A DNA stretch of 37,032 nt from an uncultured Faecalibacterium sp. (GTDB lineage Bacteria > Bacillota > Clostridia > Oscillospirales > Ruminococcaceae): positions 1 to 37,032 of the forward strand of contig CAKSVD010000020.1 of NCBI GenBank assembly GCA_934503275.1, read 5' to 3'. Shown here one piece after another: positions 16,591 through 23,447 of this stretch; positions within the stretch are counted from its first letter, which is position 1; the number at the start of each line of letters is the position of its first letter. The notes under the pieces are model-generated. The model was not told the DNA's origin and made no database searches. It saw only the letters and a list, made by a program, of their open reading frames with translations. The position numbers and the translations under genes are program-made.

Positions 16591-17133
16591 ATGTCTTATA
16601 CATTTTCCCGCCGCGCATTCCTGAAGTATTCGGCAGCCACCGCAGTGGCTGTGGCCGGTGCCAGTCTGCTGGGCGGCTGTGAATATCAGGATCCCAACAA
16701 CCCTGTCTGCAAGACGCTGCCCGGCGCGATCACTAGCAAGTTACAGGTCATTGCCGGCCTGCGGAGCATGAAGATCGAAAACGACGGCACCTGCATCATG
16801 GAGGTGGACATTGAGTCTGCCCGCACAAATCCCATTCCCTTGGACTCTGAGCGTTTCTCCGTCGCAGTGAAGGATGCTGATGGCAATTCGCGCTATTTCA
16901 GCCTGACCAAGGGCGGCGTTCAGATCTTGGACGCTGAGACCACCCGGATCGAGAAAAACAAGCCCATCACGATCCATCTGGCAGCTTCCAACCTCCCCAT
17001 TCTGAATGATGACGATACCGTAGTGTTCCAGTATATTCCCATCCGCGAGAACTCCGAGTATTCCATGAATTGGGAGATCTCCAAGAAGGTGTACGATGAC
17101 TTCATCGCAAATCAGAGCACCAGCAAGGACTAA
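16591..17133 (+). CDS. Twin-arginine-signal lipoprotein, paralogue family B
   Basis: Exported protein of 180 residues, starting 35 bases after its paralogue, with AACGGAGGAA before the ATG. MSYTFSRRAFLKY has S6-R7-R8 and the core ends LLGGC with C30, identical spacing to its relatives. The mature domain alternates charged strands (CIMEVDIESARTNPIPLDSE, FSVAVKDADGNSRYFSL) and ends VVFQYIPIRENSEYSMNWEI. Likely co-transcribed with the preceding gene and ended by the strong terminator at 17158. Function unknown. Confidence 0.75.
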   Translation: MSYTFSRRAFLKYSAATAVAVAGASLLGGCEYQDPNNPVCKTLPGAITSKLQVIAGLRSMKIENDGTCIMEVDIESARTNPIPLDSERFSVAVKDADGNSRYFSLTKGGVQILDAETTRIEKNKPITIHLAASNLPILNDDDTVVFQYIPIRENSEYSMNWEISKKVYDDFIANQSTSKD

Positions 17134-17157
17134 ACGTATCATAGCTGAACTATGACC

Positions 17158-17197
17158 ACAGGCCGCTGCACAGAACCTTGTGCAGCGGCCTGTTTTT
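17158..17197 (+). terminator. Terminator after the SRR-type lipoprotein pair
   Basis: A 14-bp stem ACAGGCCGCTGCAC with its complement from 17180, an 8-base loop, then TTTTTG. Confidence 0.9.
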
Positions 17198-17239
17198 GTG
17201 TAAAGCCAATTCATACTGCGTGCCACTTGGAGAAAACTG

Positions 17240-17268
17240 TTGACGGCAACCGGCTTTTTTGCTATACT
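17240..17268 (+). promoter_or_regulatory. Strong promoter ahead of the tRNA-Ser remnant and gene
   Basis: TTGACG (17240-17245), 17 bases and TATACT (17263-17268). The expected start (about 17275) lies 10 bases before the tRNA-like remnant. It is the only good promoter seen upstream of the intact tRNA-Ser. Confidence 0.6.
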
Positions 17269-17284
17269 GTATAAGGTTTATCAT

Positions 17285-17325
17285 GGAGATGTATCGAAGT
17301 GGTCGTAACGAGAACGACTCGAAAT
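17285..17325 (+). pseudogene. 5' half of a tRNA-Ser (remnant)
   Basis: These 41 bases align without a gap to the first 41 bases of the intact tRNA-Ser 192 bases downstream. They share GGAG, AAGTGGTCGTAA (D-loop) and ACTCGAAAT (anticodon loop). The D-stem differs from the intact copy but still pairs (TCG with CGA). After the anticodon loop the match stops: the anticodon stem cannot pair, and no variable arm, T-arm or acceptor partner follows. It is a truncated gene, not a working tRNA. Confidence 0.6.
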
Positions 17326-17476
17326 CTAACTGGCTTTTTGGAAGTGGACTTCCGATTTTGCTAGGTTTCATGCGGGTTTTCCGACTTCGAGAGCGAACGA
17401 TTTTCGGTCGTTCTCTCCTGAAATTCTCTCCAAAGTTTTCCCGGAATGCACGGTGCATTCTAAGAATTTAATATCT

Positions 17477-17568
17477 GGAGCATTACTCAAGTGGTCGTAA
17501 GAGGTCGCACTCGAAATGCGATAGGCCGGGAGACCGGTGCCAGGGTTCGACTCCCTGATGCTCCGCCA
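17477..17568 (+). tRNA. tRNA-Ser (CGA anticodon)
   Basis: A 92-base class II tRNA gene with encoded CCA. The acceptor stem GGAGCAT pairs with ATGCTCC; the D-stem CTC/GAG encloses AAGTGGTCGTAA; the anticodon stem TCGCA/TGCGA encloses CTCGAAA, giving anticodon CGA for UCG codons. A long variable arm (GGCCGGGAGACCGG region) and T-loop GGTTCGACTCC follow. Its 3' end is next to an integrase gene and is the probable attachment site of the mobile element. Confidence 0.95.
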
Positions 17569-17572
17569 AATC

Positions 17573-17613
17573 GAATGGACAGATGAATTTTATTCGTCTG
17601 TCCATTCTTTTTT
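17573..17613 (+). terminator. Terminator of the tRNA-Ser transcript
   Basis: The stem GAATGGACAGATGA pairs with TCGTCTGTCCATTC (one G-T pair), loop ATTTTAT, then six T residues, immediately after the tRNA. Confidence 0.85.
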
Positions 17614-17656
17614 GCCGGAACATCGCCCGTCCACCCTGTCTTTGGGGCGTATGGCA

Positions 17657-18832
17657 TCATGCTGACGCATTGCCATAGCCCAGCCCCTCCAGCATCGCCT
17701 GTGCAGACGAGAGCTTGGAAGCGTAATCGAGGTGGGCGTAAATATTGGCGGTGGTGGAGAAGTCGCTGTGACCCAACCATTCCTGAATCTGCTTCATGGG
17801 AACGCCGTTTGCCAGAAGAAGGCTGGCGCAGCTGTGGCGCAGATCGTGGAAGCGGATAGGACGCAGACCGTTTTTCTCCAACAGCTTCGGGAACTGCTCG
17901 GAAACGTAGTTGGGACGGATGATGTTCCCAATCTCGTCCACACACAGATAGCCGAGATAATCCCGATTGTAGCTTTTACCGCACAGGCGGCGGTAGGTGT
18001 CCTGCTGACCTTTCAGCATCAGCAGACGGTCACGGATGGGCGGCACAAGGGGCAGCGTCCGCAGGCTGGACTTCGTTTTTGCACGGTCTGCCTGCACCAG
18101 AACCTTTTTGCCGTCGATGGATGCCTGCGTGACGATGTGCTTGATCTCCAACGTGTTGGCTTCAAAGTCGATGGCATCCCATTTCAGACCCAGCACCTCG
18201 CTGCGGCGCAAGCCGTAGAAGGATGCCAGCAGAACCGGGATCTCCAGTTTGGTGCCCTCTGCGACCTCCGTCAAAGCATGAATCTCTTCGGCGCTGTAAT
18301 AGCTGCCTTTGAACGCATTCTTCTTCGGACGCTCGACCTTATCTGCCGGGTTGGTGGGAATCAGGTCGATCTTTACCGCATACTTCAACGCCTTGTGGAT
18401 GTTTGCATGATAATGGATCACCGAATTTGCCTTGACCCGTCCAAGCTGTTTGTTGTAGAAATCCTGCAAGTCGGTGGCTTTCAGGTCTACCAGCTTGATA
18501 TTGCGCTTTCGGAAATACGGAACGATGATGCGCTCCACCGTCCCCTGATAGCTTGCATAGGTCGTGATTTGGACAGTGCTTTTCGTGACTTCCAGCCATT
18601 TCAGCATGAAGTCCGAAAAGAGAATGTCATCGTCTAAGCGAATCTCCGCAGGTGCGGTGGGAACCATGAAGTTCCGCCGACGTTCCAGCAAAAGAGCCTC
18701 GGCTTTCTTCTTGTTCCTCTTGACGGACAGACCGGTGGCTTCCCACTTGGTCTTTCGCTTTCCAGCTGCGTCCTTGTAACTCAGAACGATGTAATAGAAG
18801 TCATTTTTTTCTTGCAGATGCCCTGCTACCAT
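17657..18832 (-). CDS. int: Tyrosine recombinase (integrase)
   Basis: Site-specific recombinase that inserts and excises the element. The start at 18832 (391 residues) has AGGAGG 8 bases upstream. Seen: an N-terminal AP2-like DNA-binding region (about 10-55), a SAM-like core-binding domain (about 70-165) and the catalytic domain from about 180. The full catalytic set is visible: R209 in YGLRRSEVLGLKW, K254 in AKTKSS, H329 and R332 in FHDLRHS, H355 in LGHS, and nucleophile Y365 in NIYAHLD. It belongs to the Tn916-like integrase group. It lies next to the 3' end of tRNA-Ser, the usual target of such enzymes, and is followed by its excisionase-like partner on the same strand. Confidence 0.95.
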   Translation of the reverse strand: MVAGHLQEKNDFYYIVLSYKDAAGKRKTKWEATGLSVKRNKKKAEALLLERRRNFMVPTAPAEIRLDDDILFSDFMLKWLEVTKSTVQITTYASYQGTVERIIVPYFRKRNIKLVDLKATDLQDFYNKQLGRVKANSVIHYHANIHKALKYAVKIDLIPTNPADKVERPKKNAFKGSYYSAEEIHALTEVAEGTKLEIPVLLASFYGLRRSEVLGLKWDAIDFEANTLEIKHIVTQASIDGKKVLVQADRAKTKSSLRTLPLVPPIRDRLLMLKGQQDTYRRLCGKSYNRDYLGYLCVDEIGNIIRPNYVSEQFPKLLEKNGLRPIRFHDLRHSCASLLLANGVPMKQIQEWLGHSDFSTTANIYAHLDYASKLSSAQAMLEGLGYGNASA

Positions 18833-18925
18833 AGTGTTACCTCCTGTCTTTGCATCCACTTGAATATGTAACTTCTGCCGCTGACACCATCAGTGTACCC
18901 AACGGCAGGAGAGAATGCAAGGATG

Positions 18926-19165
18926 TCACGCCCGGATGGTGTGACCGGGTGCGAATCCGATGAGATAGGTCAAAAGATGTGCCTTGGGGATGCGGTAGGA
19001 GCGTCCGACCTTCAAATGCTGGACGCTTCCTTTTTTCAGAAGAGCATACCCGGTTTTTGTGCTGACGCTCAATACCTCGCACATCTGGTCGATGTTCAAT
19101 ACATCCGGGTAATCCCGGAGCATCACACGGTACGCATCACGGGGATTCAGATTTTCCTCACCCAA
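18926..19165 (-). CDS. Excisionase-like helix-turn-helix protein
   Basis: Protein of 79 residues with an AlpA/Xis-type winged HTH: YPDVLNIDQMCEVLSVSTKT, then GYALLKKGSVQHLKVGRSYR and IPKAHLLTYLIG, the usual excisionase order. Such proteins bend DNA at the element ends and steer the integrase toward excision. The stop lies 93 bases before the integrase start, so the two are probably expressed together. Its start overlaps the end of the MazF-like gene by 8 bases, indicating translational coupling. Confidence 0.85.
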   Translation of the reverse strand: MGEENLNPRDAYRVMLRDYPDVLNIDQMCEVLSVSTKTGYALLKKGSVQHLKVGRSYRIPKAHLLTYLIGFAPGHTIRA

Positions 19166-19571
19166 ACAGATTCCCCCTTTCTTGGTTCATATTCTCCCGA
19201 TCCAATGCCAGACTGCATTTCAGGGCTTTTTCAATTTGCGCCATCTCCCACTCACTGGTCATTCCCATAAAACTGTTGATGCGCTCTTTATCAATGGTGA
19301 AAATCTGTTCCAGCAGCACCACAGACGGACGGCTGAATGCAGGGTTCTGCTCAATGAGAACATGGGTGGGCTGGTTTGGCTTTTTGGAGACTTTTGAGGT
19401 TACAGCAGCCACGATCACAGTCGGCGCAAATTTATTTCCTGTATTATTTTGAATCACAATAACAGGACGTTTACCGCCCTGCTCGGAACCATAGTGTGGG
19501 TCAAGGTCTGCAAAGTAGATCTCGCCCCGGCGAAAGCCGAAATTCTTTGTTACATAAACGGTAGCAATCAT
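19158..19571 (-). CDS. MazF/PemK-type endoribonuclease toxin
   Basis: Protein of 137 residues in the MazF/PemK family, normally ribosome-independent mRNA interferases. Seen: FRRGEIYFADLDPHYGSEQG, then GKRPVIVIQNN and APTVIVAAVTSK, the family's first strands with the catalytic-region arginine and the TSK motif, and the usual C-terminal helix. No antitoxin gene lies directly upstream; the gene at 19651 is a ParB-like protein on the same strand. It is translationally coupled to the excisionase gene instead, which is unusual for a stabilising toxin-antitoxin pair. The ATG follows AAAGGGGG at rather short spacing, and the N-terminal extension (MIATVYVTKNFG) may be partly untranslated. Confidence 0.88.
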   Translation of the reverse strand: MIATVYVTKNFGFRRGEIYFADLDPHYGSEQGGKRPVIVIQNNTGNKFAPTVIVAAVTSKVSKKPNQPTHVLIEQNPAFSRPSVVLLEQIFTIDKERINSFMGMTSEWEMAQIEKALKCSLALDRENMNQERGNLFG

Positions 19572-19650
19572 CCCCCTTTTCCTTATGTAGGCAAAAGCCG
19601 CCCTGCGGACGGCTTCTGCGACGTTTTAGGACTGTTACCACAGGAGAACA

Positions 19651-20421
19651 TCACTGCTTGATAGGAAGGCTCTTAGAGCGGCTGGAGCCGTTGTAGACCT
19701 TCAGGATCTGGTGCATATACTTCTGATAGTTCGGGCCGCTCATCGCCTGCCCGCTGCGGTAGATCGTCAGGGGGCTGATGCGCTTGAGCTGCTTGATCAG
19801 GCGAACCGGGTCATACTCGTGGTCGTACAGTGCAACGAAACGGACAACGCCCTGCAGCACCTCAGAGCGGAGCGAGTCAATGTCTCCCTCCCACGCTTCT
19901 GCCAGAACACGAAGCGCATCTGTGTAAATGCGTTCGCCGTGCTGCCGGTACTCTCCAAAGGCCGTAGCGATGCAGGCGATCTTCCACTTGGCGTGACTCT
20001 GGTTGAAACTCAGACCAAAGCCGGCGCGCTGGGTAGCACTCAGGAATGCGATGGCTTCCGAATCGCCGCCGTGGATCTTGGCACGCAGCTTTGCGCCCGC
20101 CGTAAGCGGTGCAGAAATACCCGTCTGCTGTGCGAACAGCAGGGCTTCTTCCTGTTCGGTCAGACCGGAGTATACCTTGCAGAGGATGTCGAGATCGCAG
20201 TTGTTGTTCCGCAGCTTGCGGGCGGCGATGGTATGCTGACCATCAAAGACGTAGTAGTGACCATTGCGGTAGCTGACCTTGGGCGCATTGGCGATGCGCT
20301 CATCAAACTCAGCAGCGATGCGCTTGACCCGGTTGGCGTTGAGATGCCGCTGGTAGTAGCTGCGCGGCACTTCCAGAAACTTACTGTTGATGAGCATTTC
20401 GTGGTGAACGAGTTTAATCAT
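19651..20421 (-). CDS. ParB-like nuclease-fold protein (DUF6551-like)
   Basis: Protein of 256 residues. The start at 20421 follows AAGGAG at 9 bases and overlaps the preceding gene by 8 bases, so the two are translationally coupled. It has a ParB/Srx-like N-terminal fold: VPRSYYQRHLNANRVKRIAA, then YYVFDGQHTIAARKL, the equivalent of the ParB G-x-x-R box. A helical C-terminal half follows. It resembles the DUF6551 group found on mobile elements of Firmicutes. Whether it acts in partition, DNA binding or nucleotide hydrolysis (ParB uses CTP) cannot be read here. Confidence 0.72.
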   Translation of the reverse strand: MIKLVHHEMLINSKFLEVPRSYYQRHLNANRVKRIAAEFDERIANAPKVSYRNGHYYVFDGQHTIAARKLRNNNCDLDILCKVYSGLTEQEEALLFAQQTGISAPLTAGAKLRAKIHGGDSEAIAFLSATQRAGFGLSFNQSHAKWKIACIATAFGEYRQHGERIYTDALRVLAEAWEGDIDSLRSEVLQGVVRFVALYDHEYDPVRLIKQLKRISPLTIYRSGQAMSGPNYQKYMHQILKVYNGSSRSKSLPIKQ

Positions 20422-21451
20422 AGGCAAATTCTCCTTCCAGTTTTACGATATAATCCTTTGCTTTCTGCAAAAGTTCAACGACTCTTTGACGGATGTTCGG
20501 GTTTTTGAGGAAATCCGGGTAATGCTCAAAGCAGACATCCAGACGATAGATCATCATATCTGCCGCAGATTCCACTTCGCTGAGCATTCCTTCCGCATCG
20601 GCCACTTGTTCAACAGATTCCATCTTATCGGATAGGACGCGGATAGTTTGCAGTTCGGTCAATGTTTTTGGGGGCTTTGATGGCTCCTCTATAACCGCTG
20701 GTGCTGTTTCAGTTTTGCACGGTAGTTCTCCCACCGCCGAGGTCTGTAACTTTTGATCTTTCTTTTTTGACTTGGATGCCGATTTTCCGGTAGACTTCTT
20801 CGGTTCCTTTGGTATACAGATTCTCTCGACTAGCGCAGGGCGTTCTTCAGGAGGGGTTCTGGCAAGCGCCATAACATCTTTGGCGGTGCCTTTTACCGTG
20901 CCTGACAGAATCTTTTGTCGGCTTCCAGGAGAGATTTCTTCTGCGGCATCCACGCCCTTGCTAAAACTTTCAGCAAATTGGATATATCCCTCACTTACAT
21001 TTAGTTCTTTAGCAAGACGTTTTCGGGTTGATTCGTTCGGAGGAACTTGACAATTTTTGTCAAGTTCCTCCTTTGAAAATACACCATGCTGATTATTTCC
21101 GTTTCCTCCATCTTTTTTCTTTTCAGACTGGTAACGGATTCCAGCAAGGTATTTTTTCTGTTCTGGTGTGAGGTTCCGCCGCCCAAGCTGGTTTTTGCAA
21201 ATCCAGATGATGGCTTCATAGCGGTCTGCAAACTCTTTCTCATGGACGGTGTAGGGAATATCGGGATGCTTCTGAAGAATAGCGTAACGGTTATGGCCGT
21301 CAACGATCAGCCCATTCCAGACGATGATGGGATTGATAACTTTTCCATCGTTGACGATGTTCTTCTCCAGCTGTTCCAGTTCCTCAAAAGTCAGCGGCGG
21401 AATCTTGCCCTGAAATTCCGGGTCGATCTTAAGCGCATTCAGATTCATCAT
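20414..21451 (-). CDS. ParB N-terminal-domain protein
   Basis: Protein of 345 residues. The N-terminal 100 residues are a ParB/Spo0J-type domain: PPLTFEELEQLEKNIVNDGK, then INPIIVWNGLIVDGHNRYAI with the conserved V-D-G-x-x-R box, then ICKNQLGRRNLTPEQKKYLA. A HTH-like middle follows (RKRLAKELNVSEGYIQFAE), then a low-complexity Lys/Ser/Pro linker (about 225-270) and a helical C-terminal part. The GRRNLTPEQ motif is typical of ParB relatives on conjugative elements. The start has AAAGGA upstream. It overlaps the zinc-ribbon gene by 23 bases and the next ParB-like gene by 8. Confidence 0.85.
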   Translation of the reverse strand: MMNLNALKIDPEFQGKIPPLTFEELEQLEKNIVNDGKVINPIIVWNGLIVDGHNRYAILQKHPDIPYTVHEKEFADRYEAIIWICKNQLGRRNLTPEQKKYLAGIRYQSEKKKDGGNGNNQHGVFSKEELDKNCQVPPNESTRKRLAKELNVSEGYIQFAESFSKGVDAAEEISPGSRQKILSGTVKGTAKDVMALARTPPEERPALVERICIPKEPKKSTGKSASKSKKKDQKLQTSAVGELPCKTETAPAVIEEPSKPPKTLTELQTIRVLSDKMESVEQVADAEGMLSEVESAADMMIYRLDVCFEHYPDFLKNPNIRQRVVELLQKAKDYIVKLEGEFAYD

Positions 21452-21674
21452 CGAACCGTCCTTTCTTCATATAAACGGCTTTCGGGCTGCTGGGCTGGAT
21501 GTAGTAGTCGTAGCCGAAGTTGGTCTGGCAGTAGGTGCAAGGCTCCTTGGTGAGCTGATAGGGGTCTGCACGGCGGACACGGATGCCACGCGTGTTCCGA
21601 AAGGCATTCAGGCAGCGGGGGCAGAGGGTGGTCAGGGTCGATTCATCGGTCTTGTGGGTAAAAGTACGGCTCAT
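21429..21674 (-). CDS. Small zinc-ribbon protein
   Basis: Protein of 81 residues. The ATG at 21674 is chosen because GGAGG lies 8 bases upstream; the ATG two codons earlier is too close to that site. Two CxxC pairs, LCPRCLNAF and PCTYCQTNFGYDYYI, form a probable zinc ribbon, followed by a basic tail. It is the first gene of a coupled operon with the two ParB-like proteins. Such small zinc proteins often sit in the regulatory part of Clostridial integrative elements, with unknown roles. Confidence 0.72.
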   Translation of the reverse strand: MSRTFTHKTDESTLTTLCPRCLNAFRNTRGIRVRRADPYQLTKEPCTYCQTNFGYDYYIQPSSPKAVYMKKGRFDDESECA

Positions 21675-21714
21675 AATCATTACCTCCGTGTCATCAGAAT
21701 GAATATTCGATATG

Positions 21715-22093
21715 GAAAAAGCCCACTGCCTAGATTCAGAAGAATCCCGGTGGTGGGCTTTGAAGATTTTGTTTTAAGTGTCCCACCCTATTTGTCCTCG
21801 ACGCCCGGTGGGTTTGGAATACACCTCGGTGAGGGGGACTGCACCCTTCCTCTCATTGGCCTTTCAGCCACCCCGCCTTCTTTATGGCCGGGCCGCGAAT
21901 TACGGAAGTTTCATTGTTTTGTCCGAGGGAATGATATTCAGTTTTCAAGGTACGGCTTACAGCTTCGGGCTTCTCCCCGTCTGGGGTGTTGCCCTTGCTG
22001 TGACCATAGTGTACCTGAAAACCGAATGCTTTTTTAGGAAGTAATAGTTCCGCTTTTTGCATCGAAAACCGGAACTATCACTTCCGGTTTTTT
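21715..22093. ncRNA. Highly structured non-coding region (candidate regulatory RNA)
   Basis: This stretch between the XRE and zinc-ribbon genes holds no convincing gene but many paired segments. The largest (21936-22027) is an extended stem: ATTCAGTTTTCAAGGTAC pairs with GTACCTGAAAACCGAAT, enclosing TTACAGC/GCTGTGA, GGGC/GCCC and an apical CCCC-GTCT-GGGG. On the + strand it is followed by T6 (22030-22035). A second hairpin (22037-22085, 16-bp arms) is followed by T6 (22088-22093). It could be a + strand small RNA with tandem terminators, or a - strand leader acting with the attenuator at 21720-21757. I cannot match it to a named RNA family. Confidence 0.5.
21720..21757 (-). terminator. Intrinsic terminator/attenuator just ahead of the ParB operon
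   Basis: GCCCACTGCC pairs with GGTGGTGGGC, with an inner GATTC-AGAA-GAATC hairpin. Read on the - strand the stem is followed by TTTTTCC (to about 21715), only about 40 bases before the zinc-ribbon start codon. That leaves no clear room for a promoter, so the operon may depend on read-through. Confidence 0.6.
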
Positions 22094-22164
22094 GCAAAAG
22101 TTGGCGTATTTCCGTGTGTTTTAAATTTACAAATTTTGAAAATCAGTTTAAGATTTTTTCAAAG

Positions 22165-22215
22165 AAAAAAGCCCTTCCAGACGGCAGCTCGTATGAGCCG
22201 ACCACCCGGAAGGGC
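22165..22215 (-). terminator. Terminator of the XRE regulator gene at 22228
   Basis: On the - strand GCCCTTCC pairs with GGAAGGGC, extended by an inner stem around CGGCTC/GAGCTG, then six T residues. It begins 13 bases past the stop codon. Confidence 0.85.
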
Positions 22216-22227
22216 AATCATGTGTAA

Positions 22228-22533
22228 TTATAAATCGTCTATAACAGCATCCAAACTTCGTGCGATACGGCGCAGTTTAGCGTAGAGCTTTTTCTTCATC
22301 AGTTCTTCTTGTTCCGAAGGGGTCTTTCCCAGTATCAAATAGTCAAGTGTACTATTGAAAATCGCCGTGATTTCAACAAAAAGATCAATCGACGGTGCTT
22401 CTTCCCCTCGCTCAAGGTTGCGGAGATGGCGGTCACTGATGTTCAGCCTGATAGCCAGTTCTTCCTGCGTCATGCCGTTGGCCTTGCGCAGATGCTGGAT
22501 ACGTTTGCCTGTGGCGTAAGAATCAAAGTACAT
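22228..22533 (-). CDS. XRE-family helix-turn-helix regulator
   Basis: DNA-binding protein of 101 residues, probable regulator of the mobile element. The start at 22533 follows GGAGG at 8 bases; the upstream in-frame extension belongs to another reading frame's gene. Seen: a Cro/C1 HTH (GKRIQHLRKANGMTQEELAI, then RLNISDRHLRNLERGEEAPS), the ending DYLILGKTPS, and a charged C-terminal helix. Its start overlaps the last codons of a 42-codon ORF (ATG inside ...GTACTTTGA), suggesting translational coupling. A strong terminator separates it from the structured region. Confidence 0.85.
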   Translation of the reverse strand: MYFDSYATGKRIQHLRKANGMTQEELAIRLNISDRHLRNLERGEEAPSIDLFVEITAIFNSTLDYLILGKTPSEQEELMKKKLYAKLRRIARSLDAVIDDL

Positions 22534-22651
22534 AAGCCAGCCCTCCGAACCCAAAGTGCGGGTGTTCGCGCCAGCGATGCCACTCGTGCATGGGTTCAGA
22601 GGCTTTGCAGCCAAAGGGGGCTTGCGTTACAATTTTGGAAATCTTAAACAT
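22523..22651 (-). CDS. Small ORF, 42 codons, overlapping the XRE gene
   Basis: ATG at 22651 is preceded by GAGGACGAAG, a plausible ribosome site. The 42-residue product begins MFKISKIVTQAPFGC and ends FGFGGLAYVL. It is rich in His and Trp (HEWHRWREHPHF) and has one Cys. Its TGA lies 11 bases inside the XRE gene, the layout expected of a leader peptide or a coupled small protein. The in-frame run from a good start to the overlap supports it, but it is short and I know no relative. Confidence 0.45.
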   Translation of the reverse strand: MFKISKIVTQAPFGCKASEPMHEWHRWREHPHFGFGGLAYVL

Positions 22652-22850
22652 CTTCGTCCTCGCTTTCTGTCGTTAAAGGCATAGTGGGGGCGGAGTTGAA
22701 AGAAAAAACGGGCGACAAAAATCAGACCCGCGTCACCTCGCCGCCACGACTTAATAGCGAGATGCTCGAAATCTATTTTTGCCACCCTGCGCAGAGCGTT
22801 TTTCCTTTCGTTGATAGGAACGGAAAAATTGTCCCTATACTAATAATGAC
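22652..22850. other. Leader region of the XRE/small-ORF unit
   Basis: There is no gene on either strand. On the - strand a weak CGGG...CCCG hairpin followed by T6 lies near 22703-22731, about 55 bases upstream of the 42-codon ORF. A clear promoter was not found. TTGATA-19-TATACT on the + strand (22811-22841) points away from any gene and is probably chance. Confidence 0.3.
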
Positions 22851-22874
22851 AAAAAATGCCCATTTGTATGGGTA
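22851..22874 (-). terminator. Terminator of the sigma-like gene
   Basis: On the - strand TACCCAT-ACAA-ATGGGCA is followed by six T residues, immediately after the TAA. Confidence 0.7.
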
Positions 22875-23303
22875 TTATGCGAAAACTTCACAGTTCTCTC
22901 GCAATTTCGCTAATGCAGCTTGAATGCTTTCATTTACACTGCCTCTTGTAACCCCCTCCAAGTGCGCGATTTCTTCTATTGTCTTATTATGGTGATAACG
23001 CTCGATCAGTCGTTTTATCTGTTTTTCAGAAAGCATCCGAAACGTATCACCAAGCTGCGTTAGCTGCCACCTCTTTTCCACTGTATCACAGGGGTCATTT
23101 AGAAAGTGCAGCACATCACATTCATATTGAGCATAAGGATTGTCCAAGGAGTGCTGTGCATGATAACGACACACTTGGCGCAAATGCGCTTTTTCGCGCC
23201 GAACCATTTCGTGCATGACTTCAAATATTTCTTGTGTCACCTCAATAAAGCAGTCTTGCTGGTGTGCATCGGGATAGTGGTCTTTCAAATTGATTTCTGG
23301 CAT
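22875..23303 (-). CDS. Sigma-70 region-4-like regulator
   Basis: Protein of 142 residues with AGGAGG before the ATG. The C-terminal 55 residues look like sigma-70 region 4: LSEKQIKRLIERYHHNKTIE, then EIAHLEGVTRGSVNESIQAA and a final LAKL helix. The N-terminal part (MHEMVRREKAHLRQVCRYHA, SLDNPYAQYE) is charged and lacks region 2, so it is not a full sigma factor. Proteins of this shape are common regulators on Clostridial conjugative elements. Its base composition is lower in GC than the core. It probably helps express element genes; the target is unknown. Confidence 0.82.
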   Translation of the reverse strand: MPEINLKDHYPDAHQQDCFIEVTQEIFEVMHEMVRREKAHLRQVCRYHAQHSLDNPYAQYECDVLHFLNDPCDTVEKRWQLTQLGDTFRMLSEKQIKRLIERYHHNKTIEEIAHLEGVTRGSVNESIQAALAKLRENCEVFA

Positions 23304-23366
23304 CGTGTTCCCTCCTTATACGAGCGGACAAGCGGTGTCGAGCCGAGATAATAATATAAATAAAGA

Positions 23367-23424
23367 TGGCAATATGAGATTCGGCTTGCACTCTATCGAG
23401 GATGCCACGAAAATCATATTGCCA
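23367..23424 (-). terminator. Possible terminator of the agr operon
   Basis: TGGCAATATGA (23367-23377) and TCATATTGCCA (23414-23424) are perfect 11-bp arms. On the - strand the stem is followed by a T-rich but interrupted stretch (CTTTATTTATATT), 24 bases after the agrD stop. The 36-base loop is long for an intrinsic terminator. Confidence 0.45.
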
Positions 23425-23447
23425 CCCAAAGTCATTCTGCGAATACG

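Noticed and set aside
21936..22027. Known riboswitch, group I/II intron or guide-RNA scaffold in the structured region
   Set aside because: Conserved cores that I know (c-di-GMP, cobalamin, hammerhead, group II domain V) were not recognisable. It is left as an unnamed structured RNA.
21654..22062. ORFs of 69-127 codons across the structured intergenic region on both strands
   Set aside because: No ribosome sites or recognisable motifs. The frames cross long paired helices and terminators, so RNA structure explains the sequence better.
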